Shown in pieces: positions 51,119 to 58,961 of a DNA stretch of 64,000 nucleotides. The DNA comes from Bordetella genomosp. 9. Lineage in GTDB: Bacteria > Pseudomonadota > Gammaproteobacteria > Burkholderiales > Burkholderiaceae_B. The stretch spans positions 682,001 to 746,000 of the forward strand of contig NZ_CP021109.1 of the NCBI RefSeq assembly GCF_002119725.1, read 5' to 3'. The notes beneath the pieces were generated by a model. It did no database searches. It saw nothing but the letters and a program-made list of their open reading frames with translations, and was not told the origin of the DNA. Every line of letters begins with the position of its first letter. Position 1 is the stretch's first letter. The translations under genes were made by a program, and so were the position numbers.

Positions 51119-51940
51119 TCAGCCCTTGATCGCCTCGATATGGAAGTCCCGCTTCATGCCGTACTGCGTGCCGGCGCCGAACCACTTATCGAACAGTTTG
51201 GTTGCCTGGCCGGAGCTTTCCAGTCCGTCCAGCACCTTGTTCACCTGCGTCAGCATGGCGGTGTCGCCCTTGCGCACGCCGATGCCCCACGGTTCGACGA
51301 ACAGCGCCGGCTCCAGGATCTTCACGGGCACCGCCGAATCGGCGGCCTGCTGCTTGAGCTTGACCAGCATCAGTTCGGACGCCACGAATCCGCTCACCTT
51401 GCCTTGCTGCAAGGCAAGGAAGGCGCCGCTGGGGTCCTTGAACGGCACGGGGTCGACATTGGGGATGTACTTGCGGGCGCCTTGCTCGGACGACGAACCG
51501 CGCACCGCGCTGACCCGTTTGCCGGCCAGGTCGGCCGGCGCCTTCAGGTCCTTGTCGGACTCGCGCGCCAGCACCTTCTGCAGGCTGACGAAGTGCTGGT
51601 GCGAGTAGTCGATCTGTTCCGCGCGCTGCGGGCTCCAGCCCAGGTTGGCGGCCACCACGTCCACGCGGCCGGCAATCAGTTCGGGGATGCGCGCTTCCAC
51701 GGCGATCAGCTTCAGCTCCAGCGGCACGCCGAGACTGTCGGCGATGGCCTTGCAGATGTCGACCTCGTAGCCGACGATGGCGCGCGTTTTCGGGTCCTGA
51801 AAGCTGAACGGTTCCGCGGTGCCCATGGTGCCGCAGATGAACTTGCCGCGCGATTTGATGTCGCCGATGGTGTCGGCGTGGGCGCTGCCCAGGGCCAGGG
51901 TCATGCAGCCGGCGGCGACGATGGAAAGCAGTTTCTTCAT
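51119..51940 (-). CDS. Polar amino acid ABC transporter substrate-binding protein (GltI-like)
   Basis: This 273-residue family-3 receptor has a signal peptide cleaving near SAHAD (residue about 22). Its mature start is a GDIKSRGKFICGTMG pattern, followed by the VGYEVDICKAIADSL family signature. The ATG at 51940 follows an AAGGGGAA site. The GltI resemblance suggests a dicarboxylic amino acid such as glutamate, aspartate or an analogue. Confidence 0.92.
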   Translation of the reverse strand: MKKLLSIVAAGCMTLALGSAHADTIGDIKSRGKFICGTMGTAEPFSFQDPKTRAIVGYEVDICKAIADSLGVPLELKLIAVEARIPELIAGRVDVVAANLGWSPQRAEQIDYSHQHFVSLQKVLARESDKDLKAPADLAGKRVSAVRGSSSEQGARKYIPNVDPVPFKDPSGAFLALQQGKVSGFVASELMLVKLKQQAADSAVPVKILEPALFVEPWGIGVRKGDTAMLTQVNKVLDGLESSGQATKLFDKWFGAGTQYGMKRDFHIEAIKG

Positions 51941-52034
51941 GTGTGTTCCCCTTAACGATTGCGTTGGTGCTTGGTGCTGCGGCCTCTTCATGGGGCCAAG
52001 GGTACCAGGGCCGCTGGCCGGCCCAGGGACGTCG

Positions 52035-53282
52035 TCAGGCCAGACGCGCGCAAGCTTCGGCGATGCGTCGGCAACCTTCTTCGATACTCTCCATGGATGT
52101 GGCGAAACTCAGGCGCAGATAGGGCGAAAGCCCATATGCGGCGCCATCCAGAACGGCGACGCCGGCCTCGTCCAGCAGATACATCACGACATCCAGGTCG
52201 CTTTCCAGCAGCTTGCCCTGCGGCGTGCGGCGCCCCAGCAGTCCCGCGACCGACGGGTATACGTAGAAGGCGCCCTGCGGGTCCCGGCACGTGATGCCGG
52301 GAATGGCGTTCAGAAGCGAAACGATGCGGTCGCGGCGGGCGTGGAAAGTGGCGGCGGCATCGGCCACGCAGCCCTGGTCGGCTTCCAGCGCATGGCGCGC
52401 GGCCGCCTGGCTGATGGCGCTGACGCAGCTGGTGCTTTGCGAGATCAGCGTGGCCATGGCTTTGATCAGCGTCTTCGGTCCGCCGGCGTAGCCCAGGCGC
52501 CAGCCGGTCATTGCGTACGCCTTCGATACGCCGTTGACCGTCAGCGTGCGTTCGGCCAGCGCGGGCGCGATCGCCGCCGGCGACACGTGTCCGGCGTCGC
52601 CATAGGCCAGGTGTTCGTAGATTTCGTCAGTCAGCACCCACACGTGCGGATGGCGTTCCAGCACCTCGGCCAGCCCGCGCAGTTCCTCTGCGCCGTACAT
52701 GGCGCCGGTGGGGTTGCTGGGCGTGTTCAGCAGCAGCCACTTGGTGCGCGGCGTGATGGCGGCGGCCAGCGCGTCGGGCGTCAGCTTGAAGCCGGTGTCC
52801 TCGCCGCAAGGCACGACGACCGGCGTGCCGTCGTTGACCAGCACCATGTCCGGGTACGACACCCAGTAGGGCGCGGGAACGATCACCTCGTCGCCCGCCT
52901 GCACGGTCGCGGACAGCGCGGTGAAGATAAGCTGCTTGGCGCCGACCCCGACGATCAATTGATCCAGTCCGTAGCGCAGACCGTTCTCGCGCTCGAACTT
53001 CGCCTGCACCGCGCGCAGCAGCGCCGGCGTACCCAGGGACGACGTATATCGGATATCGCCGCCGCGCAGGGCGTCGATGCCGGCCTGCACAATGTGAGCC
53101 GGCGTGGGCAAGTCCGGCTCGCCAACGGTGAAGTCGACGATGTCGCGGCCCGCGGCGCGCAGCTGATCCACGCGCGCCTTGGCCGCCATGCTGGGCGACG
53201 GCTTGATCGCGCGCGCCCGGTCCGCCAGGAAGTCCGGTGATGTAGCGGGGATGGTTGTCGCTTGTGTCATCTCATTAGTCAT
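52035..53282 (-). CDS. Class I pyridoxal-phosphate aminotransferase (aspartate aminotransferase-like)
   Basis: This 415-residue fold-type I aminotransferase has the substrate segment VGEPDLPTP near residue 52, NTPSNPTG near residue 184, the DEIYEHL Asp that binds PLP nitrogen, the SKAYAMTGWRLGY lysine (Schiff base) near residue 250 and the C-terminal LRLSF arginine that binds the alpha-carboxylate. It is of the type I-gamma aspartate aminotransferase style. ATG at 53282 is used; TTG-initiated extension to 53315 is possible. It lies directly upstream of the amino-acid importer on the same strand. Confidence 0.9.
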   Translation of the reverse strand: MTNEMTQATTIPATSPDFLADRARAIKPSPSMAAKARVDQLRAAGRDIVDFTVGEPDLPTPAHIVQAGIDALRGGDIRYTSSLGTPALLRAVQAKFERENGLRYGLDQLIVGVGAKQLIFTALSATVQAGDEVIVPAPYWVSYPDMVLVNDGTPVVVPCGEDTGFKLTPDALAAAITPRTKWLLLNTPSNPTGAMYGAEELRGLAEVLERHPHVWVLTDEIYEHLAYGDAGHVSPAAIAPALAERTLTVNGVSKAYAMTGWRLGYAGGPKTLIKAMATLISQSTSCVSAISQAAARHALEADQGCVADAAATFHARRDRIVSLLNAIPGITCRDPQGAFYVYPSVAGLLGRRTPQGKLLESDLDVVMYLLDEAGVAVLDGAAYGLSPYLRLSFATSMESIEEGCRRIAEACARLA

Positions 53283-53327
53283 GGCGCCAAGCACCATTTC
53301 CGTCACATAAAACAAATCGTCAGATCA

Positions 53328-53409
53328 GGGACGCCGCGGATCCGGCTCCGCCGGTCCGCCGGCGTCGCCCCCTAGAGGGGGAAGCGCGTAGCGCTTCGGG
53401 GGTGGGCCT
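53328..53409 (+). repeat. Multi-hairpin GC-rich repeat, copy E
   Basis: This full-length unit has both modules: GGGACGCCGCGGATCC with CCGGC-TCC-GCCGG, then CCCCCTAGAGGGGG and GAAGCGCGTAGCGCTTC. It begins the three-unit array upstream of the aminotransferase gene start. Confidence 0.85.
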
Positions 53410-53498
53410 ACCCGGGACGCCGCGGATCCGGCTCCGCCGGTCCGCCAGCGTCGCCCCCTAGAGGGGGAAGCGCGAAGCGCTTCGGGGGTGGGCTTTCC
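53410..53498 (+). repeat. Multi-hairpin GC-rich repeat, copy F
   Basis: This full-length unit is nearly identical to E. The last hairpin reads GAAGCGCGAAGCGCTTC. It ends in the GGGTGGGCTTTCC border shared with copy C. Confidence 0.85.
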
Positions 53499-53560
53499 CC
53501 CCGGTCCGCCAGCGTCGCCCCCTAGAGGGGGAAGCGCGTCAGCGCTTCGGGGGTGGGCCT
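53499..53560 (+). repeat. Multi-hairpin GC-rich repeat, 5'-truncated copy G
   Basis: This unit lacks the GGATCC module, starting at CCGGTCCGCCAGCG exactly as copy D does. Its third hairpin contains the stop codon (TGA on the minus strand, 53541-53539) of the RraA-family gene. Confidence 0.85.
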
Positions 53561-54225
53561 CCCCTTACGGCAAATGCGGCCTGCATCCAGCTCTGGGTGC
53601 GCTCGCCGGTCGCGATCTCGGCCATGATCCGCGCTTCCTTTTCCGCGTGCGCGCGGGCCGCTGCGATCAGCGTCTCGGCCTGATCGGCGGGGAAGCTGAC
53701 CAGTCCATCCTCGTCCCCGACGACGATGTCGCCCGGGTGGACCACCTGCCCGCCGATCGACACGGGCACGTTGACCTCGCCCGGGCCGTCCTTGTAGGGG
53801 CCGCGATGGATGTGACCGCGCGCATAGCAGGGGAAGCTGTCGGCTTCGAACGCGGCCACGTCGCGGATGGCGCCGTCGACCACCACGCCGGCGCAGCCGT
53901 GCTGCTGCAGGTAGCGCTTCATGATCTCGCCCAGCACGGCGTTGCTCAGGTCGCCGCCGGCATCGACGACCAGCACGTGACCCGGCTGTATCTGCATCAT
54001 GGCGCGATAGATCATCAGGTTGTCGCCGGGACGGGTCTTCACGGTCAGCGCCGTGCCGACCAGCTTGCCGCGCCCGTTGTAGCGGCGCAGCCCGGCGATG
54101 CCTTCGCGGCGCGCCAGGTTGTCGCTCAGATGCGGCGTGACGATGCCGGCCAGCGCTTCGAGCACGGCGGCGGGAGCAACGGGAGGGGCCGGCAGTTCGC
54201 GCATGCCGGAAAGGGATGTGGCCAT
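53539..54225 (-). CDS. RraA-family protein (4-hydroxy-2-oxoglutarate/HMG aldolase-like), C-terminus supplied by a repeat
   Basis: This 228-residue RraA-fold protein has VVDAGGDLSNAVLGEIM near residues 90-106 and the VVDGAIRD Arg-Asp pair, the metal and pyruvate-binding residues of HMG/CHA aldolases. It should split a 4-hydroxy-4-methyl- or 4-carboxy-4-hydroxy-2-oxo acid into pyruvate and a second oxo acid. The last eight or so residues (RGGPPPKR) come from repeat copy G, which also provides the stop. The ATG at 54225 is chosen over a leader to 54264 without homology. It lies upstream of the aminotransferase on the same strand and diverges from a LysR gene. Confidence 0.85.
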   Translation of the reverse strand: MATSLSGMRELPAPPVAPAAVLEALAGIVTPHLSDNLARREGIAGLRRYNGRGKLVGTALTVKTRPGDNLMIYRAMMQIQPGHVLVVDAGGDLSNAVLGEIMKRYLQQHGCAGVVVDGAIRDVAAFEADSFPCYARGHIHRGPYKDGPGEVNVPVSIGGQVVHPGDIVVGDEDGLVSFPADQAETLIAAARAHAEKEARIMAEIATGERTQSWMQAAFAVRGGPPPKR

Positions 54226-54312
54226 GGAAATCGCTGGGTTTGCTGCGGAAATTGCCCGTCGCAAGGATGGGCGGTGAAGGAAGCCTGAATAGTGCGAGCT
54301 TTTGAAGCGCTG

Positions 54313-54350
54313 AAAAAGCGATTAAATTTCCACGGGCGATATCGCTTTTT
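54313..54350. promoter_or_regulatory. 10-bp perfect inverted repeat between the RraA-family and LysR genes
   Basis: AAAAAGCGAT (54313-54322) and ATCGCTTTTT (54341-54350) are perfect inverted copies separated by 18 bp in the 178-bp divergent gap, ending 53 bp before the LysR start. The position and AT-rich character suit a regulator-binding or promoter region for the two divergent genes. Confidence 0.5.
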
Positions 54351-54403
54351 GGAATATACGGGTTAGCCCTTATGAGAATTTATGGAATGAACGGGCCGGC
54401 CGC

Positions 54404-55294
54404 ATGCTGACCTTCAAGCAGATCGAAGCCCTGTATTGGACGGTCAGGCTGGGGACGTTCTCGGCCGCCGCGCAGAAACTGCACACCAGCCAGTCGGCGA
54501 TCACCAAGCGCATCCAGGAACTGGAAGCCGACTTCGACATCGCGCTGTTCGACCGTTCCGGCTACCGCGCCGAGCTGACGGCCCGGGGGCACGAGGTATA
54601 CGCGATGGCCGAGCAGATGCTGGCGCACCGCGACCGTCTGCTGGTGCGGCTGAAAGGCCAGCACACCCTGACGGGCACTTTCCGCTTCGGAATCACGGAA
54701 ATCACGGCGATGACCTGGCTGCCTGCCTTGATCCGCCTGCTGCGCGCGCACTATCCGCGCATCACGCTGGAGCCGCATATCGATTTGGGCCGGGATCTGC
54801 AGAAGCGCCTGCATGCCGGTCAGCTCGACATGGCGTTCCTGCATGGCGAATTCGCCGACGGGGAATTGCAGGTGGTTCCGCTGCAGCGGCTGGAGTTCGC
54901 TTGGATGGGCAGTCCCGACATGATCGATCCGAGCCGGGTCTACACCCCGCGCGATATCGCGGCGCTGCCGCTGCTGCGCCAGAGCCGCGACTCGGGTCTG
55001 AACATGATCTACGACGGCTGGCTGCAGCCCTATACGCCCGCCAGCAATATGTTCACCATCAACAGCCTCATCGCCATGGCGGGATTGACGGCCGCCGGCT
55101 TCGGCGTCAGCTGCCTGCCGCGCGACTACTTCGCCGGCATGGTCAGCGCGCGCCAGCTCGTCATCGCGCGCACCAGCATCGCCCCGCCGCAATCGCTGTA
55201 TTGCGCCATGTTCCGGCGCGAGGCCGACGTGGCGTTCTGCGAGAGCGTCGCGAGCCTGGCGCAAAGCTGCTGCGACTTCTCCAGTACGATGTGA
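54404..55294 (+). CDS. LysR-family transcriptional regulator
   Basis: This 296-residue regulator has an HTH in the first 60 residues (FSAAAQKLHTSQSAITKRIQELE) and a substrate-binding domain ending in LAQSCCDFSSTM. It is divergent from the RraA-family, aminotransferase and importer genes, so by the usual LysR layout it is the likely regulator of that operon. It is followed by a flavin reductase gene on the same strand. Confidence 0.9.
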   Translation: MLTFKQIEALYWTVRLGTFSAAAQKLHTSQSAITKRIQELEADFDIALFDRSGYRAELTARGHEVYAMAEQMLAHRDRLLVRLKGQHTLTGTFRFGITEITAMTWLPALIRLLRAHYPRITLEPHIDLGRDLQKRLHAGQLDMAFLHGEFADGELQVVPLQRLEFAWMGSPDMIDPSRVYTPRDIAALPLLRQSRDSGLNMIYDGWLQPYTPASNMFTINSLIAMAGLTAAGFGVSCLPRDYFAGMVSARQLVIARTSIAPPQSLYCAMFRREADVAFCESVASLAQSCCDFSSTM

Positions 55295-55403
55295 GGCCGC
55301 TGTTTGCCCTGTCCGGCGCGGCGCGCCCAAGCGCTGGGGACCCTGCGCCTTCTAGGCCGGAAAGCGCGCTTTTGGGCAGGGATATGAGCAAGGAGTGTCA
55401 TCG

Positions 55404-55991
55404 ATGCCATCACGCTTTATTCCCGTTCCCCTCGAGCATGCCAGCCGGCTGCTGAATCACGGTCCCACCGTCCTGGTGACCAGCCGGCACGGCGATCGGC
55501 GCAACATCATGGCCGCCGCGTGGTCCATGCCGGTGGAGTTCACGCCGCCGCGCATCGCGGTCGTCATCGACAAGCGCACCTATACCCGCGAACTGGTCGA
55601 GGCCAGCGGCAGTTTCGCCATCTGCATACCTGGCGCGGGTTTTGTCGATCGGACCTACGCTGTGGGCAGCGTATCGGGGGCGGACGGCGACAAGTTCGCG
55701 CGCTTCGGCATCGAGCCCCTGCACGGACCCGCGCTCGGCCTGCCGGTGCTCGAAGATGGAATGGCGGCCTGGCTGGAATGCCGGCGCATTCCCGAGACCC
55801 ATACCGAGGATGCGTACGACACCTGCTTCGCCGAGGTCGTCAGCGCCGCGGCGGATCCCGCCGTCTTCGTTTCCGGGCATTGGGAGTTCCGTGAGGACAA
55901 CCGCGCGCTGCATACCCTGCATCATCTGGGCGCGGGCAATTTCGCGGTGGCGGGCGTGACCATCAAGGCCACGCCCCTGGCCGGCAGCTAG
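55404..55991 (+). CDS. Flavin reductase-family (FMN-binding split-barrel) protein
   Basis: This 195-residue split-barrel flavoprotein has an N-terminal GPTVLVTSRHGDRRNIMAAAW segment and a VVIDKRTYTRELVEASGSFAICIP core typical of the DIM6/NTAB-like flavin reductase group. It may reduce FMN for a monooxygenase or act as an oxidoreductase. The ATG at 55404 is preferred because an AAGGAG site lies eight bases upstream; a GTG at 55395 overlaps that site. Confidence 0.85.
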   Translation: MPSRFIPVPLEHASRLLNHGPTVLVTSRHGDRRNIMAAAWSMPVEFTPPRIAVVIDKRTYTRELVEASGSFAICIPGAGFVDRTYAVGSVSGADGDKFARFGIEPLHGPALGLPVLEDGMAAWLECRRIPETHTEDAYDTCFAEVVSAAADPAVFVSGHWEFREDNRALHTLHHLGAGNFAVAGVTIKATPLAGS

Positions 55992-56057
55992 GGCCTGTTG
56001 ACGTACCCAGGCGGGGCTCCTTCCAGCGTTCACAGGCCCTGAGCGACCCGCGTCGCC

Positions 56058-57092
56058 TTATTGCAGGCGGGTGCGGATTTCGTAGGCCATCTGCTTCAGC
56101 GCAGTGCGCGTGACCGCATCGTCGGCCAGGGCGTTGAGCAGGCCATAGTCGTGGATGGTGCCGTTGTAGCGCGTCACGGTGACTTCGTTGCCGGCGGCGT
56201 CCAGCTTGGCGCCGTAGGCTTCTCCTTCGTCGCGCAGCACGTCGAATTCGGCCACCTGGATCAGCGCCGGCGGCAGGCCCTTCAAATCCTGCAGCGAGGC
56301 GCGCAGGGGCGAAGCGTACTTCTCGTTGCGCTGCGCTTCGCTGCGGGTATAGGCGTCCCAGAACCAGCGCATCATCGAGCGGCTCAGGAAATAACCGTTG
56401 GCGTAGGTTTTGTACGAGCCGTTGTCGAAGGTGTGGTCGGTCACCGGCCACAACAAGCCCTGGAAGCGGATGGCCGGTCCCTGGCGGTCCTTCGCCATCA
56501 GGCTCACCACCGCCGCCATATTGCCTCCCACGCTGTTGCCCACGACGGCCAGGCGGTTGCCATCGACGCCGATCTCATTGCCATGGGCCGCGACCCATTT
56601 GGTGGCGGCGTAGGCCTGGTTGATCGCGACCGGATAGCGGGCCTCGGGCGATGGGGTGTAGTTGACGAAGACCGCGACGGCCCCGGATTGCACCACCAGG
56701 TCGCGCACCAGGCGCCGGTGCGTGGGGTAGTCGCCCAGGATCCAGCCGCCGCCGTGGAAAAACATGAAGACGGGCAGCGTGCCGCTGGCCCCGGCCGGAC
56801 GCACGATGGTCAGAGGCACCGTCAGGCCGTCCTGCGTGACCGTTTTTTCCGTGGTCTCGATCCCGGACAGGTCGACTTTCACGCTTTGTTGCGCGCCGGC
56901 CAGGACCTGGCGCGCCTGTTCCGGCGGCAGGGTCTCGATGGCGGGGCCCTGGGCGCTGTTCAGGACGTGCAGGAATTGCGACACCTTGGCGTTGGGCTGC
57001 GGCGCGGCGGCGCCGCCAGCGCCGGCGGCAACGGCGGCGGTGGACAGGCCGGTGACGGCGGCGGCGAGCATCAGTTTCTTGAAGGTCTTCAT
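56058..57092 (-). CDS. Exported alpha/beta hydrolase (HSL-type esterase/lipase)
   Basis: This 344-residue hormone-sensitive-lipase-family esterase has an N-terminal signal peptide (cleavage near AVAAG, residue about 23). It carries the oxyanion motif HGGGW (residues 113-117), nucleophile Ser187 in GNSVG, Asp284 in EFDVL and His314 in GTIHDYG, giving a complete catalytic triad. It is likely periplasmic or secreted and acts on short acyl esters. A GGAGA site precedes the ATG at 57092. The TetR-type operator at 57150-57175 lies 58 bp upstream of the start. Confidence 0.88.
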   Translation of the reverse strand: MKTFKKLMLAAAVTGLSTAAVAAGAGGAAAPQPNAKVSQFLHVLNSAQGPAIETLPPEQARQVLAGAQQSVKVDLSGIETTEKTVTQDGLTVPLTIVRPAGASGTLPVFMFFHGGGWILGDYPTHRRLVRDLVVQSGAVAVFVNYTPSPEARYPVAINQAYAATKWVAAHGNEIGVDGNRLAVVGNSVGGNMAAVVSLMAKDRQGPAIRFQGLLWPVTDHTFDNGSYKTYANGYFLSRSMMRWFWDAYTRSEAQRNEKYASPLRASLQDLKGLPPALIQVAEFDVLRDEGEAYGAKLDAAGNEVTVTRYNGTIHDYGLLNALADDAVTRTALKQMAYEIRTRLQ

Positions 57093-57149
57093 GGTGATTC
57101 TCCGGTCGGTTGGAAATGCGCTGTGTCGAAAAGGCGATGAACCGTTTAT

Positions 57150-57175
57150 TTCTATCTATCTATAGATAGACAAGT
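57150..57175. promoter_or_regulatory. TetR-type operator upstream of the esterase gene
   Basis: TTCTATCTATC-TATA-GATAGACAAGT contains inverted TATCTATC/GATAGA arms with a 4-base centre. It matches the site at 57851-57876 at 21 of 26 positions outside and across the centre, including the flanking TT and AAGT. It lies 58-83 bp upstream of the esterase start. Confidence 0.75.
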
Positions 57176-57281
57176 GGCGCCAAAAAAACCCCGCCGTCAG
57201 GCGAGGCCGATGCGCAGCCAGCGCATCGTCGATGATTCCTTCGCGCGTCCGTCGCCGGACCCGCGGCTATCGTGCTTGCGG

Positions 57282-57842
57282 TCAGCCCGCCTTGACGGCG
57301 GCGACCACGTCTTTCAACCTGGCCTTGGAGCCGAACAGGCGCCCCGCCAGCACGCTGCCCTGGAAGGCGGCGTACAAAGCCCGCGCCGCCGACGCACGAT
57401 CGCCGCTGACACGCAACGTGCCGTCTTCCTGCCCGCGGGCCAGCACTTTTTCGAGCCAGCTCTCGTTGGCCTTGAAAAAGCCCTGCACCGCCGAGCGGAT
57501 GTTGTCGGGCAGCGAGGCGATATCCGCCGCCAGCATGCCGCACAGACAGATGCGGTCGCCATCGTGCATCAGGACGCCGAAGGCCTTTGCGTACTGCTCC
57601 AGCTGCCGGGACGCGGGCTGCCTGTCGTCGATGGCGCGGACCTGGGCCAGCATTTCGGTGCTATAGCCGTTGACCGCCTCCAGCACCAGGTCTTCCTTGG
57701 TGGGGAAGTAGTAATGGATGCTGGACGTCTTCACACCGACGAGCGCCGCCAGGTCCCGGTAGCTGAAGCCGTTGTAGCCGCGGGTCATCAGCAGCACCCG
57801 GGCGTGATTCAGCAGTTGTTCGCGGACAGGCATCGTTTCCAT
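57282..57842 (-). CDS. TetR/AcrR-family transcriptional regulator
   Basis: This 186-residue regulator has a TetR HTH in residues about 18-50 (FSYRDLAALVGVKTSSIHYYFPTKEDL) and a ligand-binding C-terminal domain. It is placed between the esterase (same strand, downstream) and the DMT exporter (divergent). A matching operator covers its upstream region 9 bp before its start codon, indicating autorepression, and a second lies before the esterase. Confidence 0.9.
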   Translation of the reverse strand: METMPVREQLLNHARVLLMTRGYNGFSYRDLAALVGVKTSSIHYYFPTKEDLVLEAVNGYSTEMLAQVRAIDDRQPASRQLEQYAKAFGVLMHDGDRICLCGMLAADIASLPDNIRSAVQGFFKANESWLEKVLARGQEDGTLRVSGDRASAARALYAAFQGSVLAGRLFGSKARLKDVVAAVKAG

Positions 57843-57850
57843 GGCGAGAA

Positions 57851-57876
57851 TTCTATCTATCAGGAGATAGATAAGT
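57851..57876. promoter_or_regulatory. TetR-type operator between the tetR and DMT genes
   Basis: TTCTATCTATC-AGGA-GATAGATAAGT has perfect 8-bp arms TATCTATC/GATAGATA and a 4-base centre. It lies 9 bp upstream of the tetR start and 77 bp upstream of the DMT start, so one bound dimer could repress both directions. Confidence 0.8.
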
Positions 57877-57953
57877 CAAGCGGTCCGGAAAAATGTTTTC
57901 GTGAGAAGGGGTACGATGCCGCCCGGCATGCAAGAGACGTACGGCGCAGCGAT

Positions 57954-58838
57954 ATGACGAGAAGCAAGGCGACCCTGATTGGACTGACTGCGGTGGTGTG
58001 TTGGAGCACGATCGTGGCGTTGATACGCGGCGTGGCCGAGGCGCTGGGACCGGCAGGCGGCGCGGCCATGATTTATACGGTGGGCTCGGCGCTGCTGGTG
58101 TGCACCGTCGGTTTGCCGCGGCCCTCCAGCTTCCCGCGCCGCTACCTGTTCGCGGGTGGCGTGCTGTTCGTCGCCTATGAGCTGTGCCTGGCGCTTTCCC
58201 TGGGGTATGCGGCCAGCGGCCGCCAGGCCATCGAAGTCAGCCTGGTCAATTACCTCTGGCCCAGCCTGACGATTCTGTTCGCGGTGGTCTTCAACGGGCA
58301 TCGGTCCACGATGTGGCTCGTCCCCGGCGTGGCGTTGGCGTTTATCGGCGTGTGCTGGGCGCAGGGCGGGGCGGACGGGCTGGACCTGGCCGGGATGGCG
58401 GCCAATATCGGCAGCAATCCCTTGAGCTACGGACTGGCCTTCACGGGCGCCGTGATCTGGGCGGCGTATTGCACGGTGACGGCGCGCATGGCAAACGGCA
58501 AGAACGGCGCCGCGCTTTTCTTCATGCTGACCGCGCTGGCCTTTTGGGTGAAGTATCTGACCAGCGCCGAGCCCGCGCTGCATTTCGACTGGACCGTGGC
58601 CGCGCAGGTCGCGATGGCCGCGGCGGCGATGGGACTGGGTTATGCGGCCTGGAACGTGGGCATCATGCACGGGAATATCGCCGTGCTGGCCGTCGCGTCC
58701 TATTTCATTCCGATTTTCTCGTCGGCCCTTGCCACGGTGCTGCTGTCCGCGCCGCTGGCGGCGGGATACTGGAAGGGCGCCGCCATGGTGTGCGCGGGGT
58801 CGCTGCTGTGCTGGTGGGCGACGCGGGCGCGGTCCTGA
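57954..58838 (+). CDS. DMT-superfamily exporter (EamA/YddG-like)
   Basis: This 294-residue membrane protein has about ten helices in two EamA repeats. The segment IEVSLVNYLWPSLTILFAVVFNG near residue 95 and a C-terminal AVASYFIPIFSSALATVLL match the YddG-type aromatic amino acid or drug/metabolite exporter. Expression is probably controlled by the TetR next door, so esterase plus exporter may form an ester-detoxification unit. A double hairpin follows the stop. Confidence 0.87.
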   Translation: MTRSKATLIGLTAVVCWSTIVALIRGVAEALGPAGGAAMIYTVGSALLVCTVGLPRPSSFPRRYLFAGGVLFVAYELCLALSLGYAASGRQAIEVSLVNYLWPSLTILFAVVFNGHRSTMWLVPGVALAFIGVCWAQGGADGLDLAGMAANIGSNPLSYGLAFTGAVIWAAYCTVTARMANGKNGAALFFMLTALAFWVKYLTSAEPALHFDWTVAAQVAMAAAAMGLGYAAWNVGIMHGNIAVLAVASYFIPIFSSALATVLLSAPLAAGYWKGAAMVCAGSLLCWWATRARS

Positions 58839-58842
58839 GTCG

Positions 58843-58887
58843 CCGGGCCGGCGGCGGGCCGGCCCGGCCCCATCGGGTTTTCCGATG
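58843..58887. terminator. Paired hairpins between convergent DMT and CMD genes
   Basis: A perfect 9-bp stem CCGGGCCGG/CCGGCCCGG with a 7-base loop (58843-58867) starts 5 bp after the DMT stop. A second stem CATCGG/CCGATG with a GTTTT loop follows at 58871-58887. The pair sits in the 123-bp gap between convergent genes and may block read-through in both directions. Confidence 0.5.
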
Positions 58888-58961
58888 TTGCGGCATCGCC
58901 CGGCTTTGTCCCGCCCGCCGCCGTCGCGCGCGCCACTGTCCCGCGCGCCACGCAAGCCGTC

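Noticed and set aside
53328..53560. Repeat array as a possible CRISPR
   Set aside because: Units abut with almost no unique spacer, are GC-rich and multi-hairpin, and no cas genes are present.
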